In this document: positions 1 to 6,123 of the stretch, one piece after another
How the letters are laid out: each line of letters starts with the position of its first letter
Numbering within the stretch: position 1 is the stretch's first letter
Assembly: GCA_934276635.1 (NCBI GenBank)
Contig: CAKQTH010000019.1
Location: 1 to 12,986 of the forward strand
From: an uncultured Alphaproteobacteria bacterium
Lineage (GTDB): Bacteria > Pseudomonadota > Alphaproteobacteria > RF32 > CAG-239
Direction of reading: 5' to 3'
DNA length: 12,986 bases
Notes under the pieces: generated by a model
Told to the model about the DNA's origin: nothing
Seen by the model: the letters and a program-made list of their open reading frames with translations, nothing else
The model's database searches: none
Made by a program: the position numbers and the translations under genes

Positions 1-63
1 CCCCCCCCACCATGAGGCTACGAAAAGGGTTAGAAACCACACCGTCAGATTTGATTTTCTCAT
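1..63 (-). CDS. N-terminus of a membrane or exported protein, cut by the window edge
   Basis: An ATG at 63-61 is preceded by a good Shine-Dalgarno (AAGGGAG, about 7 nt upstream). The 21 visible codons start Met-Arg-Lys-Ser and then form a hydrophobic stretch (about residues 6-19: LTVWFLTLFVASWW), ending in Gly-Gly. This is the shape of a signal peptide or a first membrane segment. The rest lies left of the window, so no family can be named. It lies 113 nt downstream of nrdG on the same strand with no evident terminator between, so co-transcription is possible. The last visible codons run into at least eight G on the coding strand (positions 8-1). That the gene is real rests only on the start signal and hydrophobicity. 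Confidence 0.5.
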   Translation of the reverse strand, partial: MRKSNLTVWFLTLFVASWWGG

Positions 64-176
64 ATCTACGCTCCCTTATTACACATATAATTACTTTCGC
101 TTATTCTCCCTATAAGCTCTTTTCATTCTATCTGTTTTTTTCCCTCTTGTCCAGTCGTTTTTTGGGAGGTAGAAAA

Positions 177-890
177 TTATTTTCTGATATCAAATATTTG
201 GAATGTTTCCGTCAAAAACTTCAGCAATTTTTCATCGGCAAAAAACTTTTCGCATTCCTCATCGGCAGTATTATCGCCTTCGATTTTGCGATATTTTTGC
301 AGATAATATTCTTTTGCGCCCGCCGCTTTTATTTGTTTTGCCAAAGTGTAAATATCTTCAATTTTAAGATGCCGCGGGTCGCAAGTCGTCCTACATTCAA
401 AATGTATTTCGGAATTTATTAAAATTTGCAGACTCTGTCTGATTTTTTCGGCAGTTCCGATGCCTCCGGTTGCCTTTTTATATGTAGCCTCTTCCAGCGG
501 CGCCTTAATATCCAGCCCGACCCAATCAAGCAGGCCGACAACTTTTTGCAGAGCCTCGGGATAATATCCGCCGGTATGCAAGCCGACTTCATATCCGATT
601 TTTTTTACATCGTTTATCGCGCAAATCAGCCCGTCCGCCTGCAACAACGGTTCTCCTCCGCTAAACACTACCGCGTCCAGAATTCCTTTGCGCTTTTGCA
701 AAAACGCCAAAAACTTCAGCCAACTGATGTGATTGGCCTTGTTTGCGTCCTGCAGCTCCGTATTATAGCAAAATGGACAGCGCCACGGGCAACCCTGCAT
801 AAACACCACCGCGGCGACCTTATTCGGGAAATCGACGATGCTGAAAGTTTCGACATCGCCGATTTTGATATTTGTATCCGTTTCGCTCAT
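177..890 (-). CDS. nrdG: Anaerobic ribonucleoside-triphosphate reductase activating protein (NrdG2-like radical SAM)
   Basis: This 237-residue radical-SAM activase should use S-adenosylmethionine and a [4Fe-4S] cluster to put the glycyl radical on the class III ribonucleotide reductase encoded just upstream. The cluster-binding motif is visible as CPWRCPFC (C34, C38, C41; CxxxCxxC), after an N-terminal stretch typical of the family (FSIVDFPNKVAAVVFMQGC). The SAM-binding SGGEP motif is at residues 77-81. Length fits the NrdG2 branch rather than the shorter E. coli NrdG. Its ATG lies 6 nt after the stop of the small glycyl-radical gene and has no clear Shine-Dalgarno, which suggests translational coupling. 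It is the last clear gene of the nrd operon. Family assignment is secure; the partner assignment comes from context. Confidence 0.93.
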   Translation of the reverse strand: MSETDTNIKIGDVETFSIVDFPNKVAAVVFMQGCPWRCPFCYNTELQDANKANHISWLKFLAFLQKRKGILDAVVFSGGEPLLQADGLICAINDVKKIGYEVGLHTGGYYPEALQKVVGLLDWVGLDIKAPLEEATYKKATGGIGTAEKIRQSLQILINSEIHFECRTTCDPRHLKIEDIYTLAKQIKAAGAKEYYLQKYRKIEGDNTADEECEKFFADEKLLKFLTETFQIFDIRK

Positions 891-896
891 CAGAAA

Positions 897-1106
897 TTAT
901 TCTGCTGCTAGAGCCAATTTTTCCTGCATTCCGGCCAAAGCCTTTTCTTCGGTAAAGCAGCATTTAGAACGCTCATAATATTCAGACTTTTTGCCCTTAT
1001 TGAACTCGGAAACCGGACGATGATATCCCATAACGCGGGTCCAAATTTCACATTTTTGTCTTTCGCTGTCATCAAGTTTAATGCTGTCAAAATTTATAAC
1101 ATTCAT
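897..1106 (-). CDS. Stand-alone glycyl-radical domain of class III ribonucleotide reductase
   Basis: This 69-residue protein matches the extreme C-terminus of anaerobic ribonucleotide reductases: KCEIWTRVMGYHRPVSEFNK, then GKKSEYYER. Gly27 in RVMGY is the expected radical glycine. In the usual enzyme this segment is fused to NrdD; here the large NrdD lacks it. The gene is in the same frame as nrdD but separated by two in-frame TAA codons (1137-1139 and 1131-1133) and has its own ATG with a strong Shine-Dalgarno (AGGAG, 7 nt upstream), so it is translated independently. About 18 residues before and 20 after the conserved core are extra (KCC, then a Glu/Ala/Lys-rich tail). It probably docks into NrdD and is activated by NrdG. 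An alternative is a GrcA/YfiD-like spare radical domain, but no intact copy on NrdD exists here to replace. An overlapping ORF in another frame at 908-1090 is a shadow. Confidence 0.88.
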   Translation of the reverse strand: MNVINFDSIKLDDSERQKCEIWTRVMGYHRPVSEFNKGKKSEYYERSKCCFTEEKALAGMQEKLALAAE

Positions 1107-1136
1107 TTTATATCTCCTGAAACAAAGGTTTTATTG

Positions 1137-3170
1137 TTATTGGTTAGCGGCTTTTAATTTGGCCATTTTCTTTTCTTCATCGCAAATCGGGCAATATTCG
1201 TGTTCGCCGGACAAATATCCGTGTTTCGGACAAATCGAAAATGTCGGTGTGATTGTGATGTACGGCAAACGATAGTTGCTCAAAACCTTTCTGACCAAAT
1301 CGCGGCAAATTTTTGCCGATGAAATGCGCTGATTCATATAAAGGTGCAACACCGTACCGCCGGTGTATTTTGTCTGCAAAACAGACTGCAAATCCAGAGC
1401 TTCAAACGGATCATCGGTATATCCCATCGGAAGCTGAGAAGAGTTTGTATAATAAGGATCTTCTTTGGTCCCTGCCTGAATAATTCCCGGGTATCTCTTT
1501 TTGTCTTCACGGGCAAATCGATATGTTGCACTCTCGGCCGGTGTAGCCTCAAGGTTATACATATGTCCGGTTTCAGACTGAATTTTCACCATTTTTTCAC
1601 GGATATAATCCAAGAATTTGATGGCAAAATTCTGACCCCATTCATCTGCAATATTGTGCTCGTCGTTTGTAAAGTTGCGAATCATCTCGTTGATTCCGTT
1701 AACGCCGATTGTCGAGAAGTGATTGCGCAGTGTGCCCAAATATCTCTTTGTGAACGGAAACAGTCCGTTGTCAATCAGGCGCTGAATGGTCTTTCTTTTG
1801 AGTTCGAGCGAAACTCTGGCAATGTTCATCAGTTCGTCTACACGGCCGAACAAAGCTGTTTCGTTTCCTTTATAAAGATATCCCAAACGAGCACAGTTAA
1901 ATGTTACAACTCCGACCGAACCGGTTTGTTCCGCAGAACCAAACAGTCCGTTTCCTTTTGCCAAAAGCTCGCGCAAATCAAGCTGCAAGCGGCAACACAT
2001 AGAACGAATCTGCCCCGGTTTCAACACAGAGTTCAAAAAGTTTTGGAAATAAGGCAAGCCGTATTTTGCGGTCATTTCAAACAGCAACTCGGTATTTTCG
2101 TTTTCCCACGGAAAATCCGGCGTAATGTTATATGTCGGAATCGGGAATGTAAACGGACGGCCTTTGATATCGCCTTTCATCATAACGGTAATATATGCTT
2201 TATTAATCATATCCATTTCTTTTTGCAAATCACCGTATGTAAAATCCTGCTCAACACCGGCAATCATTGGGTGTTTTTCGCGTAAATCTTCCGGACATAC
2301 CCAATCGAATGTAAAGTTTGTAAACGGAGTTTGAGACCCCCAGCGAGACGGAACATTCAGGTTATAAATCAGCTCCTGAAAATTCTGTTCAACTTCTTCA
2401 TAGCTCATATTATCTTTGCGGATATACGGCGCCAAATATGTATCAACTGACGAAAACGCCTGTGCTCCTGCCCATTCGTTTTGCAACGTTCCCATAAAGT
2501 TTACCATCTGTCCGACCGCTGCCGAAAGATGTTTTGCCGGTCCAGCTTCCGTTTTACCTGGAACACCATTAAAGCCTTCATGCAAAAGGTTTTTAAGCGA
2601 CCAACCTGCACAATATGCCGCCAGCATATCCAAATCGTGAATATGAATATCGCCGTTGCGGTGAGCCTCGCCGACTTCTGCCGGATATACATTTGAAAGC
2701 CAATAGTTTGCCATAACCTTGCCGGACACATTCAAAATCAAACCGCCGTTGGAATATCCCTGATTTGCGTTGGCATTAACACGCCAGTCCAATTTTTCGA
2801 GGTATTCGTTAATCGAACTTTCAACATCGATTTTTACTTTTTTGCCGACGCGTGCGGTATTTCTTTTTTCACGATACAAAATATACGATTTTGCAGTGGC
2901 AAAATAGTTGGCCGAAATCAAAACCTGTTCAACCACATCTTGAATCTGTTCAACATTCGGAACCGATTCGGAAAATTTATGCTTCAAAACTTTCAAAACC
3001 TGAGCGGTCAAAAGCGATGCTTCCGCCTCGGAAAAATCTCCGGTAGAAATTCCGGCTTTGAGAATCGCATTATAGATTCGGTTGCTGTCAAACGGGGCTA
3101 AAGTACCGTCTCTTTTACTGATGTTTTCAAACGGAACTTTTTCTTCATGCATATATTTTATATCGGCCAT
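1137..3170 (-). CDS. nrdD: Anaerobic (class III) ribonucleoside-triphosphate reductase, large subunit without glycyl-radical domain
   Basis: This is the catalytic body of the oxygen-sensitive enzyme that reduces ribonucleotides to deoxyribonucleotides (677 residues from this start). Residues 15-100 form an ATP-cone (KRDGTLAPFDSNRIYNAILK), the allosteric nucleotide site. The catalytic barrel includes GDIHIHDLD then AAYCAGWSL (C187, candidate active-site cysteine), SMCCRLQLD and GSVGVVTFNCARLGYL. Near the C-terminus a metal-site-like cluster C647-x2-H650-x9-C660-x2-C663 is followed by only 14 more residues; the RVxGY glycyl-radical segment is absent and encoded by the next gene. The frame is open up to 3377, but I chose the ATG at 3170: it has a good Shine-Dalgarno (AAGGA), the conserved sequence begins there, and the promoter and NrdR-like boxes lie inside the would-be extension. 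First gene of the nrdD-small subunit-nrdG operon. Confidence 0.93.
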   Translation of the reverse strand: MADIKYMHEEKVPFENISKRDGTLAPFDSNRIYNAILKAGISTGDFSEAEASLLTAQVLKVLKHKFSESVPNVEQIQDVVEQVLISANYFATAKSYILYREKRNTARVGKKVKIDVESSINEYLEKLDWRVNANANQGYSNGGLILNVSGKVMANYWLSNVYPAEVGEAHRNGDIHIHDLDMLAAYCAGWSLKNLLHEGFNGVPGKTEAGPAKHLSAAVGQMVNFMGTLQNEWAGAQAFSSVDTYLAPYIRKDNMSYEEVEQNFQELIYNLNVPSRWGSQTPFTNFTFDWVCPEDLREKHPMIAGVEQDFTYGDLQKEMDMINKAYITVMMKGDIKGRPFTFPIPTYNITPDFPWENENTELLFEMTAKYGLPYFQNFLNSVLKPGQIRSMCCRLQLDLRELLAKGNGLFGSAEQTGSVGVVTFNCARLGYLYKGNETALFGRVDELMNIARVSLELKRKTIQRLIDNGLFPFTKRYLGTLRNHFSTIGVNGINEMIRNFTNDEHNIADEWGQNFAIKFLDYIREKMVKIQSETGHMYNLEATPAESATYRFAREDKKRYPGIIQAGTKEDPYYTNSSQLPMGYTDDPFEALDLQSVLQTKYTGGTVLHLYMNQRISSAKICRDLVRKVLSNYRLPYITITPTFSICPKHGYLSGEHEYCPICDEEKKMAKLKAANQ

Positions 3171-3212
3171 TTTATCCTTTTCCTTCTTTTTTTGCGGCTG
3201 TTTATAGATGTG

Positions 3213-3240
3213 CTTATACATACAACATATTGTTGAACAA
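3213..3240 (-). promoter_or_regulatory. Candidate nrdD promoter
   Basis: On the minus strand, TATAAG (3218-3213, 5 of 6 matches to the -10 consensus) lies 16 nt downstream of TTGTTC (3240-3235, a weak -35). Transcription would start near 3206, giving a leader of about 35 nt before the nrdD ATG. The proximal NrdR-like box fills the spacer between the two hexamers, as expected for a repressed promoter. The weak -35 makes this a moderate call. Confidence 0.5.
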
Positions 3241-3266
3241 AGAGTAAACGAAACAATATATGGTAT
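3220..3266. promoter_or_regulatory. Two NrdR-like operator boxes upstream of nrdD
   Basis: Two 10-bp cores fit the NrdR core CwAtATaTwG with one deviation each: CAACATATTG (3223-3232) and CAATATATGG (3254-3263). Their starts are 31 bp apart, about three helical turns, which is the tandem arrangement known for NrdR, the ATP/dATP-sensing repressor of ribonucleotide reductase genes. The box nearer the gene lies between the candidate -35 and -10. No nrdR gene is in this window, so the regulator is inferred from the sites alone. AT-rich context raises the chance of random matches, but the spacing and placement argue for function. Confidence 0.65.
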
Positions 3267-3510
3267 ATATAAAAATTTCTGATAAAAATAATGATGTGAA
3301 TTTTTCTGGCTCTCATAATGATAGATTCGCATCATATGAGCAAGCACAAAAGGGTTAATTTTTTCATATTTTTTCATATCCCATTATTTTTATTGCAAAA
3401 AAAATTTTTTTCACAATGTGCATAAAAAAATATGTAAAAAATTTGCGCAACCCGAGGGCGAAAAAAACAAAAAAATCACAACCGACGAAAGGCAAAGATT
3501 CTCAACGGCA

Positions 3511-3537
3511 ACAAAAAACCGGAGAAAAAATCTCCGG
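3511..3537 (-). terminator. Rho-independent terminator of psd-pssA
   Basis: A perfect 7-bp stem (CCGGAGA 3519-3525 and TCTCCGG 3531-3537, loop of five) is followed on the minus strand by TTTTTTGT. It lies 21 nt after the pssA stop. The plus strand also has a T run just beyond the stem, so it may work in both directions. Confidence 0.9.
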
Positions 3538-3558
3538 CTTTTTTACTGATTTTTCAGA

Positions 3559-4350
3559 CTATTTTTTCAGATACGCTCTTTTCTGGCGAATAAATACCAC
3601 GATTCCGACCGGAATTGTCACAACATACAACAATACCAGCGAACCGAGCGTCATCCACGGCTGTATCAGCATAAAGTGAGCAAACACAACAACCATAATC
3701 ATCAGCGGAATCATCATTGAAGTGTGAACCTTCATCTTTTTGGTCGAAATGGTCGGAATTCTGCTGACCATCAAAAAGCCGACGGCACACATCAAAAGGC
3801 TGCAGAAAATATTTGATTTGAAAATATATTCATATTCCGGAAAATCAAATGTAATCAAAATCGGCATAACCGCAATTGCGGCCGCAGCCGGAGCCGGAAC
3901 ACCGACAAACCAGTTGTCCCAATAAGGCGGGTGCGATTCGTCTTCAAGCATTGTGTTGAAACGAGCCAAACGCATCGCCATACAAACCGCAAACAAAAGG
4001 CAGAAAAACCAGCCGAAACGCGGAAATGTATTGAGTTCCCACAAATATATCAACAATGCCGGAGCAACGCCGAAACTTACAAAATCCGAAAGCGAATCGA
4101 GCTCGGCACCAAACTTTGAAGAAGACTTGAGCATTCTGGCAACACGGCCGTCCAAGCCATCAAACACTGCCGACAAAAAGATGCATATAATAGACTTTAC
4201 CCATTCGCCCTGCACTGCATAGCGCATAGATGTAACACCGGCGCACAAAGCCATGGTCGTTACCATATTCGGAATCATCTTTCTGAACGGAACTTCGGTC
4301 AGACGCTGACGCGAAAGCATATTGTTTATTCTGTTAAATTTTTCTCTCAT
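3559..4350 (-). CDS. pssA: CDP-diacylglycerol-serine O-phosphatidyltransferase
   Basis: This membrane enzyme makes phosphatidylserine from CDP-diacylglycerol and serine, the step before decarboxylation by the upstream psd product. The CDP-alcohol phosphotransferase signature DGx2ARx8Gx3Dx3D is intact: D67, G68, A71, R72, G81, D85 and D89. Several hydrophobic membrane segments follow (around IYLWELNTFPRFGWFFCLLF and on to the C-terminus), with the N-terminal PFRKMIPNMVTTMALCAG typical of type II PssA. The 263-residue length is normal. Its ATG overlaps the psd stop by one base (TAATG), and AGGAG lies about 10 nt upstream, so translation is likely coupled. It is the last gene of the two-gene unit and is followed by a strong terminator. 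Confidence 0.95.
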   Translation of the reverse strand: MREKFNRINNMLSRQRLTEVPFRKMIPNMVTTMALCAGVTSMRYAVQGEWVKSIICIFLSAVFDGLDGRVARMLKSSSKFGAELDSLSDFVSFGVAPALLIYLWELNTFPRFGWFFCLLFAVCMAMRLARFNTMLEDESHPPYWDNWFVGVPAPAAAAIAVMPILITFDFPEYEYIFKSNIFCSLLMCAVGFLMVSRIPTISTKKMKVHTSMMIPLMIMVVVFAHFMLIQPWMTLGSLVLLYVVTIPVGIVVFIRQKRAYLKK

Positions 4351-5057
4351 TATCTTAAGGCTCCTTCAACCTGTTCATTTCCGGCCGTCAAATTTGCAAT
4401 AACGGTTTCACCTGCAACCATTGTCTGTCCGACACATACCAAAGGTTTTACATCTGTCGGAAGATATACATCTAAGCGTGAGCCGAAACGGATAAGTCCG
4501 AATCTTTCGCCTGCGTAATATTCCGAATTTTCTTTTGCAAAGCACAAAATTCTGCGGGCAATCAGTCCGGCAATCTGAACAAACGCAATTTCTTTGCCGC
4601 AAGCGGTACGCATTGCAAGCAGCTGGCGTTCATTATCCTTGCTGGCCTTGTCGAGTGTGGCATTAAAGAATTTGCCGGCAACATATTGAGTTTTTGTGAT
4701 TGTGCCGGAAGCCGGCGCGCGGTTTACATGAACATTGAAAACGCTCATAAACACGCTGACGCGGATAAACTTTTTGTCAGACATTTCGAGTTCTTCCGGT
4801 CCGTCGACTTCAGAAATCATCTGAACAATTCCGTCTGCCGGAGAAACGACAACATCTTTAATCTGCGGGGTAACTCTCTGTGGATCGCGGAAAAAATACA
4901 TACACCAGATTGTCAAAACAAGGCCAATTAAGCCCAAAATTGAAGAAAAAAACGCGAGTAACGCTGTTACTGCCGCGAATATCCCGACAAAACGCCAGCC
5001 CTCAACATTAATGGGCGGGAAAATGTAGCGGGTAATACCTATTTTTATGTTTTCCAT
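4350..5057 (-). CDS. psd: Phosphatidylserine decarboxylase proenzyme
   Basis: This enzyme converts phosphatidylserine to phosphatidylethanolamine at the inner membrane and cleaves itself to form a pyruvoyl cofactor. The cleavage site is visible as RFGSR, with Gly192-Ser193 giving a C-terminal alpha chain of about 43 residues. Other conserved pieces are SPADG (D75) and VFMSVFNVHVNR (H110), part of the self-cleavage and catalytic machinery. Residues 21-56 form one or two membrane segments. The 235-residue length and the RFGSR form fit the short bacterial/archaeal-type Psd seen in alphaproteobacteria, rather than the longer E. coli form with LGST. The start has AAAGGA about 9 nt upstream. First gene of psd-pssA. 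Confidence 0.95.
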   Translation of the reverse strand: MENIKIGITRYIFPPINVEGWRFVGIFAAVTALLAFFSSILGLIGLVLTIWCMYFFRDPQRVTPQIKDVVVSPADGIVQMISEVDGPEELEMSDKKFIRVSVFMSVFNVHVNRAPASGTITKTQYVAGKFFNATLDKASKDNERQLLAMRTACGKEIAFVQIAGLIARRILCFAKENSEYYAGERFGLIRFGSRLDVYLPTDVKPLVCVGQTMVAGETVIANLTAGNEQVEGALR

Positions 5058-5083
5058 ATAAAAAATCCTTTATAAAAAATACC

Positions 5084-5148
5084 GAAACGCTGTTTCTGTC
5101 GTATTTATGGTTATAATCAAAGCCGTATCGGCTCAAGCTTTATAAAGC
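5084..5148. promoter_or_regulatory. Cluster of inverted repeats and possible promoter upstream of psd
   Basis: Three inverted repeats lie in the psd leader and upstream: GAAAC-GCT-GTTTC (5084-5096), AGCCG-TAT-CGGCT (5121-5133) and the perfect 12-bp palindrome GCTTTATAAAGC (5137-5148). A minus-strand TATAAC (5115-5110) preceded 15 nt upstream by TTGAGC (5136-5131) could be the psd promoter, with a rather short spacer. The repeats might be operators or mRNA hairpins; no regulator can be named. Confidence 0.3.
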
Positions 5149-5177
5149 ACATTTTTTTCAAAAAAACAAGTTTTATG

Positions 5178-5206
5178 TTGCAAATATAAAAATTTATAGG
5201 TATAAG
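5178..5206 (+). promoter_or_regulatory. Promoter of tRNA-Leu
   Basis: TTGCAA (5178-5183) and TATAAG (5201-5206) are separated by 17 nt, matching 4 of 6 and 5 of 6 consensus bases. Transcription should start about 7 nt later, some 13 nt before the mature 5' end of the tRNA at 5226. Confidence 0.6.
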
Positions 5207-5225
5207 TCAGAACGAAACAGACGAT

Positions 5226-5312
5226 GCGCTTGTGGCGGAACAGGTAGACGCTGCAGACTTAAAATCTGTTGGTCGCAAGACCGTGCCGGTTCGATTCCGG
5301 CCTAGCGCACCA
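5226..5312 (+). tRNA. tRNA-Leu, anticodon TAA
   Basis: An 87-nt class II tRNA. The anticodon loop CTTAAAA (5258-5264) sits on a 5-bp stem (GCAGA/TCTGT) and gives anticodon TAA (5260-5262), which reads TTA and TTG leucine codons. The long variable arm is a hairpin (GGTC-GCAA-GACC), the T arm is GCCGG-TTCGATT-CCGGC (5285-5301), the D arm contains GGTAGACGC as in tRNA-Leu, the discriminator is A, and CCA is encoded (5310-5312). The acceptor stem pairs except for a U-U mismatch at pair 6-67. Confidence 0.97.
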
Positions 5313-5318
5313 ATAAAG

Positions 5319-5345
5319 AAAGCTGCCCGCAGGGTGGCTTTTTTT
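5319..5345 (+). terminator. Rho-independent terminator after tRNA-Leu
   Basis: AAAGCTGCCC (5319-5328), loop GCA, and GGGTGGCTTT (5332-5341) form a 10-bp stem with two G-U pairs, followed by further T residues. It starts 6 nt after the tRNA CCA, so the tRNA is a single-gene unit. Confidence 0.88.
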
Positions 5346-5376
5346 GTTGGCTTTGCGATAGCGGAAGAGATATTTC

Positions 5377-5404
5377 TTTACATTTTTCGGCTTTTTAATA
5401 TTAT
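5377..5404 (+). promoter_or_regulatory. Promoter of the ASCH-domain gene
   Basis: TTTACA (5377-5382) and TATTAT (5399-5404) each match 5 of 6 consensus bases and are 16 nt apart. The start would be near 5411, giving a leader of about 22 nt without a recognisable Shine-Dalgarno. Confidence 0.6.
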
Positions 5405-5432
5405 TTTCAAAAAACAACATCGGGCATCGGTT

Positions 5433-5771
5433 ATGCAAACTCACCAAATGAAACTTCAGGAAAAATATTTTTCAATGATAAAAAGCGGAGAAAAAACCAT
5501 TGAGCTGCGCTTATTTGACGACAAGCGCAAAAATATCAAAATCGGCGACATCATTGAGTTTTGTGACATTACCAATAAAAACGAAACTTTGCGGACAAAG
5601 GTAATCGGGCTTCATAAAGCCGCGGATTTTTCCGCCCTGTGCGCTCAAATTGACTGCAAGCTTGCCGGATTTTCAACACCCGATGAATTGTGCGCGACAA
5701 TGAACAAATTCTATCCCGTTAAAGAGCAAAAACTCTCCGGCGTCATCGGCATTGAGCTTATCCGGCTTTAG
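5433..5771 (+). CDS. ASCH-domain protein
   Basis: A 112-residue protein that is essentially one ASCH domain, a PUA-like fold linked to RNA or modified-nucleoside binding. The hallmark is MIKSGEKTIELRLFDDKR (the GxKxxExR motif), followed by IKIGDIIEF and, at the end, KLSGVIGIELI. Some ASCH proteins are hydrolases of N4-acetylcytidine (YqfB) or ribonucleases; the sequence alone does not say which applies. The frame is open from inside the tRNA gene, but conserved sequence begins at MQTHQMKLQEKYF, so I chose the ATG at 5433; the ATG at 5448 is the alternative. Neither has a clear Shine-Dalgarno. It has its own promoter after the tRNA terminator and is followed by a hairpin at 5802. Confidence 0.85.
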   Translation: MQTHQMKLQEKYFSMIKSGEKTIELRLFDDKRKNIKIGDIIEFCDITNKNETLRTKVIGLHKAADFSALCAQIDCKLAGFSTPDELCATMNKFYPVKEQKLSGVIGIELIRL

Positions 5772-5801
5772 ATTCTCAGCCGTCAATTTATCAAAAAAAT
5801 T

Positions 5802-5826
5802 AAAGCCGGGCAGAAAACCCGGCTTT
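5802..5826. terminator. Shared terminator between the ASCH gene and the tetrad-repeat gene
   Basis: A perfect 9-bp stem AAAGCCGGG/CCCGGCTTT with a 7-nt loop lies between two converging genes. On the minus strand it is followed by AATTTTTTTG, a proper T tract for the small gene ending at 5840. On the plus strand the T tract is only the end of the stem, so termination of the ASCH gene is likely weaker. Confidence 0.85.
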
Positions 5827-5839
5827 ATCAGCATGGAAA

Positions 5840-6058
5840 CTATTTTTTCTCCCCATTTTTAAGTCCGTCTTTAAGGCCGTTCTTCAAACCGTCTTTTAAC
5901 GCTTTTTTCCGACCGTTTTTATATCGATTCTTTTGTACGCCTTTTAACATTTCTTTTTCAATTGTTGTACTGTATTTGAACATTTCAGATTCTGCAAAAC
6001 ATATTCTTGCATCGGCCACTGCAAATGCGGACAATAATATCAACATATATTTTTTCAT
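5840..6058 (-). CDS. Small exported basic protein with K-[D/N]-G-L tetrad repeats
   Basis: A 72-residue protein I do not recognise. It starts with a signal-peptide-like segment (MKKYMLILLSAFAVADA), with possible cleavage after ADA (residue 17) or FA (residue 22). The mature part is short and very basic: a linker (EMFKYSTTIEKEMLKGVQKN) then six tetrads at residues 47-70, KNGR-KKAL-KDGL-KNGL-KDGL-KNGE, ending KK. The four clearest tetrads use four different glycine codons (GGT, GGC, GGA, GGG), so the repeat is maintained as protein and is not a fresh DNA duplication. The frame is open to 6091, but the ATG at 6058 has GAGAGG about 9 nt upstream and begins the signal peptide. It is a single-gene unit between two terminators. 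Possible roles are binding of nucleic acid, lipid A or other polyanions, or a secreted peptide; all are guesses. Confidence 0.72.
   Translation of the reverse strand: MKKYMLILLSAFAVADARICFAESEMFKYSTTIEKEMLKGVQKNRYKNGRKKALKDGLKNGLKDGLKNGEKK
5849..5896 (-). repeat. Four 12-bp tandem coding repeats, K-[D/N]-G-L/E
   Basis: Four consecutive 12-nt units read on the minus strand as AAAGACGGTTTG, AAGAACGGCCTT, AAAGACGGACTT and AAAAATGGGGAG. Asp and Asn alternate at the second position. Most differences fall at third codon positions, with all four glycine codons used once each. Confidence 0.85.
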
Positions 6059-6123
6059 AATTTTTACCTCTCTGTTATAAAAGCAATACATATATAATAA
6101 CGAGATATCCGGCAGAATGTTCG

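Larger units (their letters stand above)
3171..3558. other. 388-nt intergenic region between pssA and nrdD
   Basis: From right to left this holds the pssA terminator (3511-3537), an AT-rich stretch with long A and T runs (3380-3480) where I see no gene or clear motif, the nrdD promoter with two NrdR-like boxes (3213-3266), and the nrdD leader with its ribosome binding site (3171-3190). The nrdD frame stays open through 3377, but the translation there is rich in His, Tyr, Lys and Cys with no resemblance to the family, and its first ATG has no suitable Shine-Dalgarno. I found no FNR-type TTGAT-N4-ATCAA site. Confidence 0.7.

Noticed and set aside
100..140. A possible 11-codon ORF between nrdG and the edge gene on the minus strand.
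   Set aside because: Too short and without features; the purine-rich stretch before it is not a convincing start signal.
1107..1139. Stop-codon readthrough or selenocysteine-like recoding joining NrdD to the radical domain.
   Set aside because: There are two in-frame TAA codons, neither is TGA, and the small gene has its own strong ribosome site and ATG.
1344..2285. Long plus-strand open frame of 313 codons opposite nrdD.
   Set aside because: It is the shadow of a well-conserved gene and its translation resembles no protein; other plus-strand frames opposite nrdG, macA, macB and the protease are rejected for the same reason.
3171..3377. 69-codon in-frame N-terminal extension of NrdD.
   Set aside because: It contains the candidate promoter and the NrdR-like boxes, its first ATG has no usable ribosome site, and conserved sequence begins at the ATG at 3170, which has AAGGA upstream.
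3171..3558. FNR or ANR site for anaerobic control of nrdD.
   Set aside because: I looked for TTGAT-N4-ATCAA on both strands and found no convincing match.
5232..5432. Upstream extension of the ASCH frame, starting within the tRNA gene.
   Set aside because: It runs through tRNA-Leu and its terminator; its translation is that of the tRNA sequence, and the ASCH fold starts at 5433.
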